Positions 17,898 through 28,413 of a stretch of DNA of 40,034 nt are shown here, piece after piece (position 1 is the stretch's first letter; each line of letters opens with the position of its first letter). Origin of the DNA: Coemansia sp. RSA 922. Lineage: Eukaryota; Kickxellomycota; Kickxellomycetes; Kickxellales; Kickxellaceae. The position numbers and the translations under genes were made by a program. Below the pieces are notes generated by a model that was given only the letters and a program-made list of their open reading frames with translations, was not told the DNA's origin and ran no database searches. The stretch covers positions 1 to 40,034 of the forward strand of contig JANBQS010000077.1 in NCBI GenBank assembly GCA_027577415.1. Direction: 5' to 3'.

Positions 17898-19118
17898 TTA
17901 GTCTCTTTGGTGTTGTAGGCGTGCCCGCAGCCTCTGGACTGTCTCTGCGTCATTGTCGCACAGATTCGGGTACTTGCAGTCACACTCAATGGTCTTATTC
18001 ACTTTGCGAATGGTTATCGACCACCGCTCTTGGCGCTCTCTTATCGCTCCGTTGACAAGATCTGTGCGCCTAATGCGAATGGCGTGCTCCCAGGCGTATC
18101 TAGCCTCCCCGGTCAAAAGCAGTAGGCTGCGTGGCTCAAGGTCCAAAGACGTCAGCACAGCCTTGTGTGCACCTGGCTTGCGAAAGTCCATTTGCACTGG
18201 TGTTCCCATCGACAAAACAGCCAGCGTGTCAGTGAAGGCCGTGTGGCTGTCGACGTGGAACGAGATACCAGCGCCAGGTGGATACCGCTGAATAGTGAGC
18301 ATGTCTGGCTCAAAGGCGTGTGCGGGGATACACTCGCTCATGCGCTCAATAAACGACTGCGACCACAAGGGCAGTTGCTGCGATGCTGTCTTTGCTGCAT
18401 CGCCAACGTGCTTGGTTTGGTAGTCAAATGAGTGTCCGTAGTGCTTGACATAGCGCTCCTGTATTCTATGCCACTTGTCAGACCCGCCACCAGTTGAAAT
18501 CTCGCGCTCTTCGTCCTCTCTGATATGCGCCAAAATATCCTGCTCCTCTTGCTCGCTAATAAAGTCAGCAATGTAGTAAAGACCACGGCTCTCGTCCAAT
18601 GTCTCTGCGATGCTCTCTGTCGAACCAGGCATAGACTCTTTAGTTAACTGAGAAAATATCGACGGTGTCACGTACTCCAGAATTAGCGATTTGTTTTTAA
18701 ACTCGGGACATGGTTTGTCGTGTAGCTCGGTAAGCGCAACTTGTGCCTCGCTAGTTCTACGAAAGATTGCGAAGCTGTATGGCTTGACGATATCGACAAC
18801 TGCTCGCTCAAACCCGTCAAAACGCCTGAATGCTGACTCTAGGAGCTGTACTGTCAGCAATCCCTCGGCGCTGTAGCCAATGTTGACTATACATATAGTC
18901 CGACTGGGCTGCTGGCTAAATAGCTCGGCAGTGCTGGCTATACCCTCTACTCGGAGCATTGTCGCATATGCCTCGTTACGTCGCTTGGACATACGAAACT
19001 GCTCGATTCGCTCTCTTCGAGTAAGCTTCTCCGAGTCGGCGCTCTCCTCTGCATCGCTGACGTCGATGATATCCAGATCTCCAAACTCGAGCAGAACTGG
19101 CACCTCGTTACCTAACAT
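17898..19118 (-). CDS. ALKBH8: ALKBH8-type 2-oxoglutarate dioxygenase with RRM, no methyltransferase domain
   Basis: The protein has 406 residues and no intron. An acidic N-terminus and a helical segment (~30-65) precede a diverged RRM (~73-152). The AlkB dioxygenase domain follows (~175-372). Iron ligands are H288, D290 (FHVDSH) and H345 (WEHAIR); R365 and R371 (RWSITIR) fit the 2-oxoglutarate and substrate-pocket arginines. A CDCKYPNLCD cluster (379-388) matches the zinc-binding CxCxxPxxC segment that in animal ALKBH8 links to the methyltransferase. Here the protein ends 18 residues later, so the Trm9-like domain is absent and would need to be a separate gene. ALKBH8 hydroxylates mcm5U at the wobble position of certain tRNAs. 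The catalytic set is complete. It diverges from dymeclin across 894 bp. Confidence 0.85.
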   Translation of the reverse strand: MLGNEVPVLLEFGDLDIIDVSDAEESADSEKLTRRERIEQFRMSKRRNEAYATMLRVEGIASTAELFSQQPSRTICIVNIGYSAEGLLTVQLLESAFRRFDGFERAVVDIVKPYSFAIFRRTSEAQVALTELHDKPCPEFKNKSLILEYVTPSIFSQLTKESMPGSTESIAETLDESRGLYYIADFISEQEEQDILAHIREDEEREISTGGGSDKWHRIQERYVKHYGHSFDYQTKHVGDAAKTASQQLPLWSQSFIERMSECIPAHAFEPDMLTIQRYPPGAGISFHVDSHTAFTDTLAVLSMGTPVQMDFRKPGAHKAVLTSLDLEPRSLLLLTGEARYAWEHAIRIRRTDLVNGAIRERQERWSITIRKVNKTIECDCKYPNLCDNDAETVQRLRARLQHQRD

Positions 19119-20012
19119 ATGTGAACGGTTACTGGTGGATTGGCGTTTTCTGCCCTGTCGCTCCTGTAGCTCTAGGGTGTATAGGGAGTATATAGCTCGT
19201 AACGGGTGAGGGAGGAAAGTAGGTCTGGTAGGCTATGAGTACTGTCGCAGAGTCCAGGCGGAGGGCTGGCAAATAACTAAGTAGGGTCGTCGGGCGTGGG
19301 TCAGGCGGAAAGCCGACCTGTGGCGCAATAACCTTTTTACTAAGATAGATTTATTACAATCAGAAGTTGTTAACAAAGAGATCCAAACAAAGCCCTTTCC
19401 CCAGACCGCCTGTGGATATGAGTCTCGCAAAACTTTGCTCTTGCTCGAAGTCGCACACAGTCTCGTGATTCGCTGATCCTTGCGTGGGAGGTCTGCAAGA
19501 TCCGTGACAGTACTAGGTCGAGAGAGAGTAGTAGTATATTAGACTGAAAGAAAATATCAACTGATAGATATCGCACACTAGCCTCCTTTCTCTTCTTGAC
19601 AGGCCAGGCGAGGCGAGGCGGGGCGTCTTCATAAGGTCATTGGTCAGGCTGCGTTGGGGTTAAGTTTCTGTTATGCCATGTGCACGAGAAGCACAGCACA
19701 ATGCCTTGCTGGCAATTGGGATACATAAGACCCTCGCCTTTTTAGGCTATTGTTAGCACCGGCGGCCCGTTTGAGCCGCCGCAATGAGCCGCAGCAACAG
19801 CAGTGGCGTATATTGCCACTCAGTGTATGACGAGAGGAGCTGCGGAAATTGGGCTTGCAAAGTGAGGTGTCGTCACTCGCATCGTGATCAAGTAACTGTC
19901 TCTTAATCGCAGGCTTTATGTTGCTCTTTTGCTTGTCATTCTTTAATTTCTGCTTTATTATTCTTCGTAATCTACATTTCTCCAATTATCATTCCATTTA
20001 TATAACACGGCT
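19119..20012. other. Divergent intergenic region between ALKBH8-like and DYM genes
   Basis: This 894-bp region has no convincing gene. It holds a GC-rich direct repeat (GGCGAGGCGAGGCGGGGCG, ~19,606-19,624) and a short hairpin-capable inverted repeat, CGGCGG at 19760-19765 with CCGCCG at 19776-19781. A T-rich stretch lies before the DYM start. It probably contains both promoters. I found no tRNA-like B box. Confidence 0.5.
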
Positions 20013-23000
20013 ATGAGCAACAGCAGTCGGTCGGTGAACAAACGAGGCGCGCCTCAGATTTTTGTGTCGCCTAGTCTACAAGTACCGCACATGGCTAAAA
20101 TTGCACAGTCAGCTACGACAGAATCGACTAAAAAGTCAGCAGATTCGAGCATTCCCTCTGGCGGCATCTCGAGAGCACAGCTAAAGGAGCCAGTGTCTCT
20201 GCCATCGCTTTACGCCAACGGTGCCTCAACTTCTTTGCACAGGTCGCACACAACTGAACCAGCACAATCTCAGCAGCCAGGTGATACCAGCGGCAGTGCA
20301 AAGCGAGTGCCGCCGTCTTCTTGGGACGAGTCGCTGACAACGTTCTTGTCTAGGTTTTGCTCGCCACACCAGTTTGGTCTAGAGAGCATGTCTGTATGGC
20401 ATGACGACATGGCAAAGCTGATTACTCCCACTGGGCAAACCAGGCAAGTAGGGCGATTATATGCCACAACCAATGTTTGCTGCTCACCAGCGCAATACTG
20501 ACAACGCATTGGTACTCTGCGGTTGTATGTTATAGGGAGCAATGGTGCGAGGCCGAGGGGTATATTAGGTACCTCGCACAGCAGCTAGGTAAGACGCCAT
20601 TGTAGACAACGACAGCGAGAATGCCATTACATATTAGTAGCACTGTGACGAACACTTTTGGCGATCACCCATGCGATTCTAAAAACAAAACGGCAACATG
20701 TGTGTGTTGTATTTATAGCTGCCAATAATCCACTGACAGGGAATCTGAATTGGGCCATGCTTCACTTTCTTGTAAATATGCGATGCCTAAAAGCGGTCGA
20801 TTTTCTAAGGTAAATCTTTCTATCTAAGGACTACCTTTTTTTCTTTTCGCGACGTATGGACAGTCCAGCCGGCTATTCTTAATTAGCATCCTAAGCTAAC
20901 GATGTAAATGTGCGATCTATCCTAAATGGGTATTTTGTAGCGAGGTCGATCCGGCACTCCGGAACTTGCAATTTATTTTGCGAGTACTGCTCAAAGGCCT
21001 GTGTCTGACACTTGATAATGAGAAGATGGGCAAAGTACTAGCCGATCGTCCAATAGCTCCAGGAGCGATAGACCTGATAGCTGACAAGTGCAGTGTGATG
21101 GAGAACGGGGAGGTGCGCGCATACGCGTTTCGGCAAACGCTGGCAGACTCGACGCGGCTCTACCGACAAATGCTCCAATATATATTATTGGCAATTTCAC
21201 GACTAGACATTCGAGGATCGCAGTCCGCCTACGTCTTTTACCAGGAGTTGTTGGCAATGCTACTTGACATTTCCATGCCACAGTCCACCTGGGATATGGC
21301 TAAGCAAGGAGGAGGAGGAGGAGCCAATCTCTTTGTGTGCGAGCTAGTAGAAAGTATCGGGCCAGCGAGTACGTTTAATGTGGATTGCTCACAAGCCGAT
21401 ACGCTTGTACGGTCGCTGCTTATGAACGCTGTGGACGCACCGTCAGCACCCTCAGCTAAAGGATTGGTTTTGAGCGCGTATTCGTATTTGTTTTCGCGGC
21501 AATCGGCATCAACCCAGTCCAAGCTTATCGAGCAGCACTCGCTCTTGCTATTGTTGCTGCTCATCGCGCAGCCCGTCGATGCGAGTACACCCAAATGTAA
21601 TCCGTACTTGCGTGCTCTGGCGAGCATACGAGACGCGTCGGACGGTGGAGTAAGCAAGCTTGACAGCTACGGTGCGCTTGCGTCGGTGCCGTTTCCCAAG
21701 CTGTTTACGAAATTGATAGCCGAAACGCAGTCGGCCGAATGGACAGTGTTGTTCCAAGTGCTTGTGTTGCGGAACGAGGCATTCCGCACGTACGTACTAT
21801 CGCGCACCGATACTGACACTTTGGTTTTGCCACTGCTTCGGCGAGTTAACATGGCGACAGCGCTGCCTATTCCGTCATCTACTACGCAGATACATGCTTC
21901 TCAAGCACCGGTCGCACAGCATGGCCACAAGCGCAATGGCGGCGGTGGAGGGAGCGGCAGCATCTCTGGCAGGCGACCTGGGGACAGATTCGCTAGCTCT
22001 GCTGCGACGCATACAAAGCCAGTAGAGTACGGTGCGTCGACATATGTGACGCTGGTTACTGAGCCTGTTGCACTTGGTGGCAGCGATCTGTCGGCGTATC
22101 CCCGAAGTGCACCACTGGCACAAGTGCCCGTGTCCAAACACACTGTGGGAGTAGCATCGACGACGGCGACTAGCAGCACTCCGGCAGTGGGCAGCTCACC
22201 GAGGAGCAAAGTGCGGCAGGCAACGCTTTTACCCTACGCAATTACTCCCGACAACATACCCTATGCACATCTGTATCTGTGGATGGACATTCTTTTGTCG
22301 CTATCGTCGGATGCACAATTCGTGGAGCTGCTTGGGCGAACGACAGTGGAGTTTTGGCCTTCGTTGCCGCAGGCTATGTACAAGCAGCCGCTGAGTCACT
22401 GCATTGTTGTCGAGGCAATACGTGTGTTCCAGCTCAACATTATGCTGCTCAAGGACAGCCAGATACATCGGCTATCGCTGGGTATTCTGGTTAACCTCCT
22501 CAACCAGACTACTAACGTTACTACGGCGATTGGGCAAAAGCTGGTAAAGCTGTTTGACATGATTTACAAGCGCTACTCAAAGCTAGGCTCCTTGCCTGGC
22601 AGCGATATAGAGGAATTGGACGTGTATACGGAGGTGCTGACAGTTTTGCTGGCGTTGTTTTGTCGACTGATCAACACTAACAACCCACAGTTTATTTACT
22701 GCCTGCTGCAAGCGCGAGATATTCTGAGCGCATTCCGCGAAGACCATGCTGCTAGTCCGAAACCCGATTTGCAGATGACTAGTGGACGGAGGGCGGTGGC
22801 TATTGCGGCCGAGGTGCGTGTTCGTATTGCCTATTTCCACGCACGTATTGCTGCGCTGCCAAGCGGGTCGCAGGCAAAGGATATTTTGCAGGTTATCTCG
22901 TCAGTGGTGACTGGCGAGGGCGGGAGTAGTCAAACTAGGGTTGACTTTAGTAACAGTCCGCATCATGACAGCGATGATCGTCGGTGGTCGGAGTTCATGC

Positions 23001-23098
23001 TGCCAATGGCATGGGAGCTGCTATTGTCGTCGAATATCGCCACAGTGGAGGACATTGACGCTCTCCTTCTAGAAGAGTTTGAGCGATTAGTGTTGTAG
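20013..23098 (+). CDS. DYM: Dymeclin (Golgi-associated trafficking protein), four exons
   Basis: Exons are 20013-20443, 20536-20588, 20719-20809 and 20941-23098, joining in frame to 910 residues. Phases are consistent at every junction. Intron 1 uses a GC donor (AG|GCAAGT); the nearby GT (20448) leads to an immediate stop. Exon 3 encodes NNPLTGNL, matching the NNPRTGNL of animal dymeclin. Exon 4 carries further family blocks: SLLLLLLLIAQPVDA, NPYLRAL, FRTYVLSRTDTDTLVLPLL, NPQFIYCLLQARDI and a C-terminal EFMLPMAWELL. The first ~110 residues are Ser/Pro-rich and disordered, and a similar insert lies in the middle (~440-530). Animal dymeclin is N-myristoylated (MGxxS) and cycles on Golgi membranes; here residue 2 is Ser, so that lipid is not expected. 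Budding and fission yeasts lack a clear DYM orthologue. The alternative, the related Hid1 branch, fits the motifs less well. Confidence 0.88.
20444..20535 (+). other. GC-AG intron in DYM
   Basis: The donor is AG|GCAAGT and the acceptor TTATAG. Only this choice joins exon 1 in frame to the 53-bp exon 2. GC donors are normally a small minority of spliceosomal introns and need a near-perfect match to U1 elsewhere, as seen here. Confidence 0.7.
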
Positions 23099-23223
23099 CA
23101 TTATATGATATCATTGGAATATTCTACACGGTACATTTGGGAGGGAAAGGTTGTCAAAATAAGGAGGGGGTGAAAAAATTAAAGGCAACTTTTTGTGTCG
23201 CATTTCCTTTTCTTTTTTTGGAA

Positions 23224-25824
23224 TTACACGGTATAGTCCGACTCTTGACGCTTGAAAGAGGGGCGAGCGATACGAGAGGACTTGCGGACTTTGGCAGCAG
23301 CAGCAGATAGCCGCTTGCTGGACTCTAGCATGGGCATAGAGGGCGCTGGCGAAGGCGATGGAGATGGCGATGTGAAGGACGACGAAGAGTCTGAGGTTTT
23401 TCTCTTGCGAGTTTTTGGGATAGGCTTTTGCACCGAGGCAAATGGAACCGGAGCAACGATTTGGCCAAAGCTACGTCGGGACGGTGTATCGGCAATACTC
23501 ATGGATTGGATCAATGCAGCACCAGCCTGAGAAGCATTGGTATGGCGCGGCGAGCACATGTAGGGCAACCGGCATTTGGGGAGCTCTACGACGATCCGAC
23601 GCTTACGAGCGTTATCACGGCACGAGGGCTCACAGAACCAGCGAGAAGAACCGCTGACCTCCGAGTCGCAAATACCTTCTGGGTGGCAGCACTGGTGGTA
23701 GGCGCGATGACATCCGTCACAGTGAACTAGGATATTGTCCAACTCTGATGAATCTAGCTGGCACATTTGGCAAAAAGTCTGGAGTACGGGGCGGATACGC
23801 TCTTCGAGAGACTCGTCAACAAAGTTTTTGAGATTGAGGCGTGGCATCTTTGACGCAAACCCGTAACCCTTATAGTCGCAGCCATGCTTGTTGCACAGAG
23901 TGCGTTTACCCCAGGGTCCTGGCCGCCAGTTGATGCCCTCGGTGGTGCCGCAGTACCGGCACCAGTCAACGCCGTTGTGCGAGAGCTCTTCAAAGACTGT
24001 TGGCCGCAGGCTTTCGCGACCTACGCCAGATTCGACCACGCTTTCATCAACGCACGAGTCACCGCTTAGAGAGGCTGTCTCTGAGGATCCGCCACTACAG
24101 ATAACAATGTGTGAAGGGGGGTAGGCGATTAGTCAATAGTGTTACTCTGGCAGCCTGAGCGTTGGAGCACGTATTAGGAAGTTCGTATATGCACAAAAGG
24201 TAGATCCAGCTCTGCAGATTAAACAAAGAAGAAAAGAGAAACAGGTTCCTGGTGCATGGGAGAGCTGAGGAGTGCACGGGTGAATCTGATACGATGTCCA
24301 TTCAGCTTTGAAAGAAAGGAGGAATTATCAGGTGCATGTCTTCCTGGTCTCAAAAGGGCAATGCACGTAGCACAAGCAAAAAAGACAAAGGCAAAGAGAG
24401 ACAGAGTGAAAGGTGCGTGAAGGCCGATCACTAAAGTGCTTGGCACACACAACACGGAAACGAAGCACGCCTGCAGCTTGCTTTGCACCGGAAGGGGAAA
24501 AAAGAAGGGAAAAGAGTGAGCGGGCAAATCCCCTATTTTGTACACTGGCGTGTTCTTTCTGAATCAGCTGGTGTACGAATAAGTAACAGTCCGAGTCAAA
24601 GCTCAGAGACCTACTAAGCTCATACGCCAGCCAAGTGCAGAATGAGAGTGAGTGAGGAGCTGCATTCTGCGCCTCTCCCTCTTCTGGGTATTGTGCCCAA
24701 TCGCATGAAAAAATAAAGGACAGAAAAGCCAGCGTTGTAGCAGTAGCAAGAGTGAATGCAAGACACAGAATGGACACAAGGCGGGCTAACAAGGGACCTG
24801 CTGAATGGGGAGTCTAGCATCCCCCCACTAGGCATTCTCAAGCCACTTGCAAGCTGGCTTAGCCTACTAGGTCCAAGAAGCAAGTGCGACACATCCACAA
24901 AGCTAGACAGATGTAAAGATAAACTTACCATGCGTATGTTGACTTTGCCTGTGCGGCGACGTGGGCAGACAAGGGCGACGAGTGCAGGCATTTTGCGCTA
25001 AAGTCGTCGTCGCAGTCGTCGAACGAAGTGATAGTTGGTGTGGGCGAAGCCTGGCGAGTGTTGGACGAGCACACGCTGGTCGTCTCGATCTCATCGGAGC
25101 CCCAGACTGACCGTGACTCGGCAGCAAACAGCGCCAAGTCCGCTGAGGCGTCAAGGCCCTCGAATCCGTCGCTGGGCGCTAGCAGGCGCAGGCGCGCATC
25201 GTCAATGTCGCTGACGGGTGTCAGCTGCGGTGACTGGGGTCGCTCCTCAGGCGTGAAGAACACATCGTTGATGATCTTGTGCTGATAGCTGGGCATGTTC
25301 AGGCCCATCAGAATGTCGAACGGCAGCGCTGTCAGCATCCACGACGGCGGGACCAGCTGCTGGGCTGGCACGGGCCGGGGAGCAACCAGCGGGCTACCAC
25401 CGCTGTGTCTACTATCGACAAACGTATTGTTGCTGCTATTGTTGGCCCAGCCTCCCCTGCCATCGCCATATCCGCCTGTCATGTCGGCAGAGGTCATTGT
25501 TTGGATTTGCCCGTTCGACGACCCAGGAGCCGTGTTGGCTGCTGCCAGTGCCGCTGCAGCATACGTCGCCGCCGCTGAGGTAGACATGGCAGTCGATGCA
25601 GCTATAGCAAACGCCGACGCCGTGGCGTTCGTAGAGTCGGTGGGTGACGGCAGGGAATAGAGGGGCGACTGGTCGAATAGGGACTCTGCTGTGCTGGCAC
25701 TAGCTCGTGCGTCGTATGCTTGGCGTGCAGCGACTCTGTGCTGAGCGGAGGGCGACGGCTGTGTTGCGTAGTGGCTGCCCAAGGCTAAGTACGGTGGTGT
25801 CGCAATGCTGTTTGCAGATAGCAT
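23224..25824 (-). CDS. GATA-like zinc finger plus PHD finger nuclear protein, two exons
   Basis: Exon 1 is 25824-24929 and exon 2 24094-23224. They join through a TG|T Cys codon to 588 residues, with a GTAAGT donor and a CTGTAG acceptor; the intron is 834 bp. The N-terminal half is disordered and rich in Ala, Ser, Thr and Pro, with a conserved-looking segment at ~168-200 (MGLNMPSYQHKIINDVFF). Exon 2 has a GATA-type finger with C344-x2-C347-x18-C366, whose fourth ligand must be H369 or C371 because CNACG is replaced by CNKHGC. A PHD finger follows (~407-457: CQMC, HCDGCHRAYH, FCEPSC). A basic Ser/Lys-rich tail resembles nuclear localisation signals. PHD fingers read histone tails and GATA fingers bind WGATAR DNA, so a chromatin-linked transcription regulator is likely. 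I cannot name an orthologue. Confidence 0.8.
24095..24928 (-). other. 834-bp intron of the GATA/PHD gene
   Basis: It has a GTAAGT donor and a CTGTAG acceptor on the minus strand. At 834 bp it is several times longer than the other introns here (92-326 bp). Open frames inside it have no recognisable domain, so I see no nested gene. Confidence 0.7.
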
Positions 25825-27120
25825 GTTTTTCTGTATTCGGGCAGGACTATTCTGTGAGTAAAAGTGGTTCAGCGGAGCTTGGAAGGATATGTGCCGATTG
25901 CGTCAAACAAGCCTTGAAGCTAGCTAGTGCACAGACAGATTAAAAGGGGAAGGAGAAAAAGATATGTGTGCTAGACACTTTTTAAAAAAGGAAGAATGGA
26001 AAAAAAGTAAGAGAAAGAAAGAAAGACAAACAGTAGTCGCCGTTGTCGCTCTTGTCTTAAAGGTTCTGGCTAGCGTATATAGTACTTGGCGCCTCGCACC
26101 TCTTTTTCCCCCGCTCCAGAAGTGCACGGTGTATTCCTCCGCCTGCGCCTGCGCAAAGGCAAAGAATACAAAAATAGTATTGCTGTTCTCTGGACAGAAA
26201 TTACGGCCACTGAGTGCAGCAACAGGGGGTGCAGACCACCGGGCCCATCGCACCCCCCCTCTCTGTGCCTCACAAGCATGGCCAGGGGCCACTCACTGTC
26301 TGGGGGGCACGCCTCCATGGCAGCATGCGATTGGCTGGAAATAACATTCCCGCACTGTTTATGGAGATTTATGCAATATATTTTTTTTTTTGCCAAGGTC
26401 GTCACAGGTGACAAGATTCTTTCCACTTCTTTTTTACCGCTTGCTCCTGCTCTATCAGAGCGAGCGTGTACTGAAATCACCCACTTGATGGACGTGGATG
26501 AGAGACATACATGTGCGTGACTCGTTGGGCGGGAAAAAACAGCGCCGAATCTCGCGAATGCCGATCAGCCACGAATACCTTTGCACCCTTTTAGCAAGAG
26601 ACTTGGCACTGCCGCTCTGTCTGTCTGTCAGTATGTCAGTTGGTGCGGTGACATTAAATGAGTGGTGGCCGTCTTTGCAATAATCATTCGGCCTTTGACT
26701 GAGAATACTCTATTGTTCTATTCTTTTTGAGTTTCTCGGTAAATCGCGAAAGAATGCAACAGAAAGTATTGCACTAAATGTTGGCACTCAGAAGATGTCT
26801 ATGTAACCCGGGAAAAAAGGAAACAATCAGACAGTATTGCTGGCACCTGTTGGGCTGCATTGTCTCTATTCATATGTGTCGCTAACAGCTCAGGGATTGA
26901 CTGCCTGTCAAAACTCCCCGATATAAATACTCGCTCATACATCGTCTCCCCCTGTCGCCAGCCTTTGAACATTCTTTCAAAACTGTGTATGTTGATAAAA
27001 TTTTGGGGATTGGGGAGCCCACATAGAAGAAGAAAATAATAGTAAAGCAGATGAATCGGTTGCTTGAGGAGACGAGATACTCCTTGGCCTGACACCAAAA
27101 AAAAACCCCCCAACATCGCT
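25825..27120. other. Long 5' region of the GATA/PHD gene, no gene seen
   Basis: This stretch of almost 1.3 kb lies upstream of the GATA/PHD start and downstream of RPA49. The part at 25,981-26,034 is purine-rich on the plus strand, so pyrimidine-rich on the coding strand, like fungal initiation tracts. A short CTGT repeat is near 26,617. Overlapping open frames on both strands at 26,070-26,520 lack domains and look like chance. The length suggests an extended promoter or 5' leader for a regulator gene. Confidence 0.5.
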
Positions 27121-28413
27121 CTAGTTCTTGCCACGCAGATTGGCCTTGGGGAACTTGATCGGTGCCTTGAGCACAGCCTTCTTGTTACTAGACGCCGCTT
27201 TGCGACTCTTGGTAGCCGCGTCGCCGCTGCTACTGAGAGCCTCCATCTTGCAGCCGACGCTCCCCAAATACCTCATCGCTGTTCTGACCTCCATTCCCAG
27301 ATCAGCCGCAACTTCAGTCGGAATGAGGATCCAGTTGTTCAGCGAGAGCATCAGTACAAAAATATGGCACATGAGCTTGCTCTCGCTAGCTGCCGTCTTG
27401 ATATATACGGGGCTGCCGTCGGGGTTGGCCGCTCCAGCGACACAGTCGGCGAATTTGTCAAAAATCACGTTGGCGATCTCGGGCGAGCAGCACAGGGTCC
27501 TAACGCACGTCTCGCGACTCTGCATTGCCTTACGTCCGATATTGACAAACTTGATCAGATATGCCAAGTACATCACCCGTCGCAAAAGATCCAGATCCGG
27601 TTTCTTCTGACCAACGATCTGCTCGATCTTCTTTGCGACAAATTCGCTACGCACGGGGACAAGCTTCCTGTGCTCCTCGGCATCAGTCGCCTTGGACAAC
27701 GCCAAGGCGTTGATAAAGGCGGCGTTGCTCTTGGACAACACGTCTTCCATATCGTAGATTTCAGCGGCCGTCTTTGCATCCGGATCGTATTTAGGCACGG
27801 GCCTTGCCTTTTCGTTGTCCTTGGCAATATCTTGCGCAGTCGGCATTGAGCTAGTACGCTGCTCGATCGACGCACCAATAACGTCCATATCGGCACGAAC
27901 GCTGTCCATGTTGATTTTGTTGCGCTCCTCGGCACGAATACCGGCCTTTTGCTTCTTGCTGCCAAACTCCACTCCCAAGTCATTGCGCGCCTGCATGACT
28001 TGATCTTGGTTGGTGCGCTCTGCCACGCCACGCGAGTTCTTTAGCGACTTGATCACCGTGTTGACCCGCACATAAGGCGCTTGTCTAAACACTACGGTGT
28101 CTTTTTTGGGGTCATATACACCGATCATGTATCTGCAGCCGTTTATCAGCGGCTTGCCGTTCTCAAAGTTTTGGCCCACGTATTCGACCTTGTCTGTCTC
28201 GCTGACTACTATGCAGTCGTCGTTCTTCGTATTCGAGATGTATTTGTACGTCGAGAAGGATGATGCCACGGGAGGTACTGCTGCCAAGAACTTTGCTAGT
28301 ACGGGCTGGATGTTGGCAGGAGACCTGTCTATCGATATCGATACCTCTTGGCCCGTAGTATCGCTAGTCGCATTGCTGCCGCTGACTTCAGCCTGCTTGC
28401 GTTTAGTGCCCAT
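27121..28413 (-). CDS. RPA49: RNA polymerase I subunit A49
   Basis: The protein has 430 residues and no intron. The N-terminal beta-barrel dimerisation region (~30-125) includes FSTYKYIS, a NGCRYMIGVYD strand pair and FRQAPYV. A linker with EFGSKKQKAG-type basic residues follows (~150-165). The C-terminal tandem winged-helix region (~225-420) includes PVRSEFVA, VMYLAYLIKF and a late NWILIPTEVAADL. The end is basic (KKAVLKAPIKFPKANLRGK). In yeast, A49 pairs with A34.5 on polymerase I, aids initiation with Rrn3 and stimulates elongation on rDNA. Domain order and length (415 in yeast) fit well. The gene stands alone upstream of the long GATA/PHD promoter. Confidence 0.85.
   Translation of the reverse strand: MGTKRKQAEVSGSNATSDTTGQEVSISIDRSPANIQPVLAKFLAAVPPVASSFSTYKYISNTKNDDCIVVSETDKVEYVGQNFENGKPLINGCRYMIGVYDPKKDTVVFRQAPYVRVNTVIKSLKNSRGVAERTNQDQVMQARNDLGVEFGSKKQKAGIRAEERNKINMDSVRADMDVIGASIEQRTSSMPTAQDIAKDNEKARPVPKYDPDAKTAAEIYDMEDVLSKSNAAFINALALSKATDAEEHRKLVPVRSEFVAKKIEQIVGQKKPDLDLLRRVMYLAYLIKFVNIGRKAMQSRETCVRTLCCSPEIANVIFDKFADCVAGAANPDGSPVYIKTAASESKLMCHIFVLMLSLNNWILIPTEVAADLGMEVRTAMRYLGSVGCKMEALSSSGDAATKSRKAASSNKKAVLKAPIKFPKANLRGKN

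Noticed and set aside
20444..20452. Use of the GT at 20448 as the DYM exon 1 donor
   Set aside because: It shifts exon 2 into a frame that meets a stop within a few codons; the GC donor at 20444 keeps all four exons in frame.
20966..23098. A separate gene starting at the TTG at 20966
   Set aside because: TTG is not a normal eukaryotic start; the frame continues upstream to a TGTAG acceptor at 20940 and joins the DYM exons.
23224..24039. A separate PHD gene starting with GTG at 24039
   Set aside because: The frame extends upstream to an acceptor at 24095 that matches the phase of the 24928 donor, so both parts form one gene.
24328..24792. A 154-codon minus-strand frame inside the GATA/PHD intron
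   Set aside because: It is low in complexity and has no domain, and the flanking splice sites fit well without it.
26070..26520. Overlapping frames of 136 and 144 codons on opposite strands
   Set aside because: Neither has a recognisable domain; both overlap purine/pyrimidine tracts typical of a promoter.
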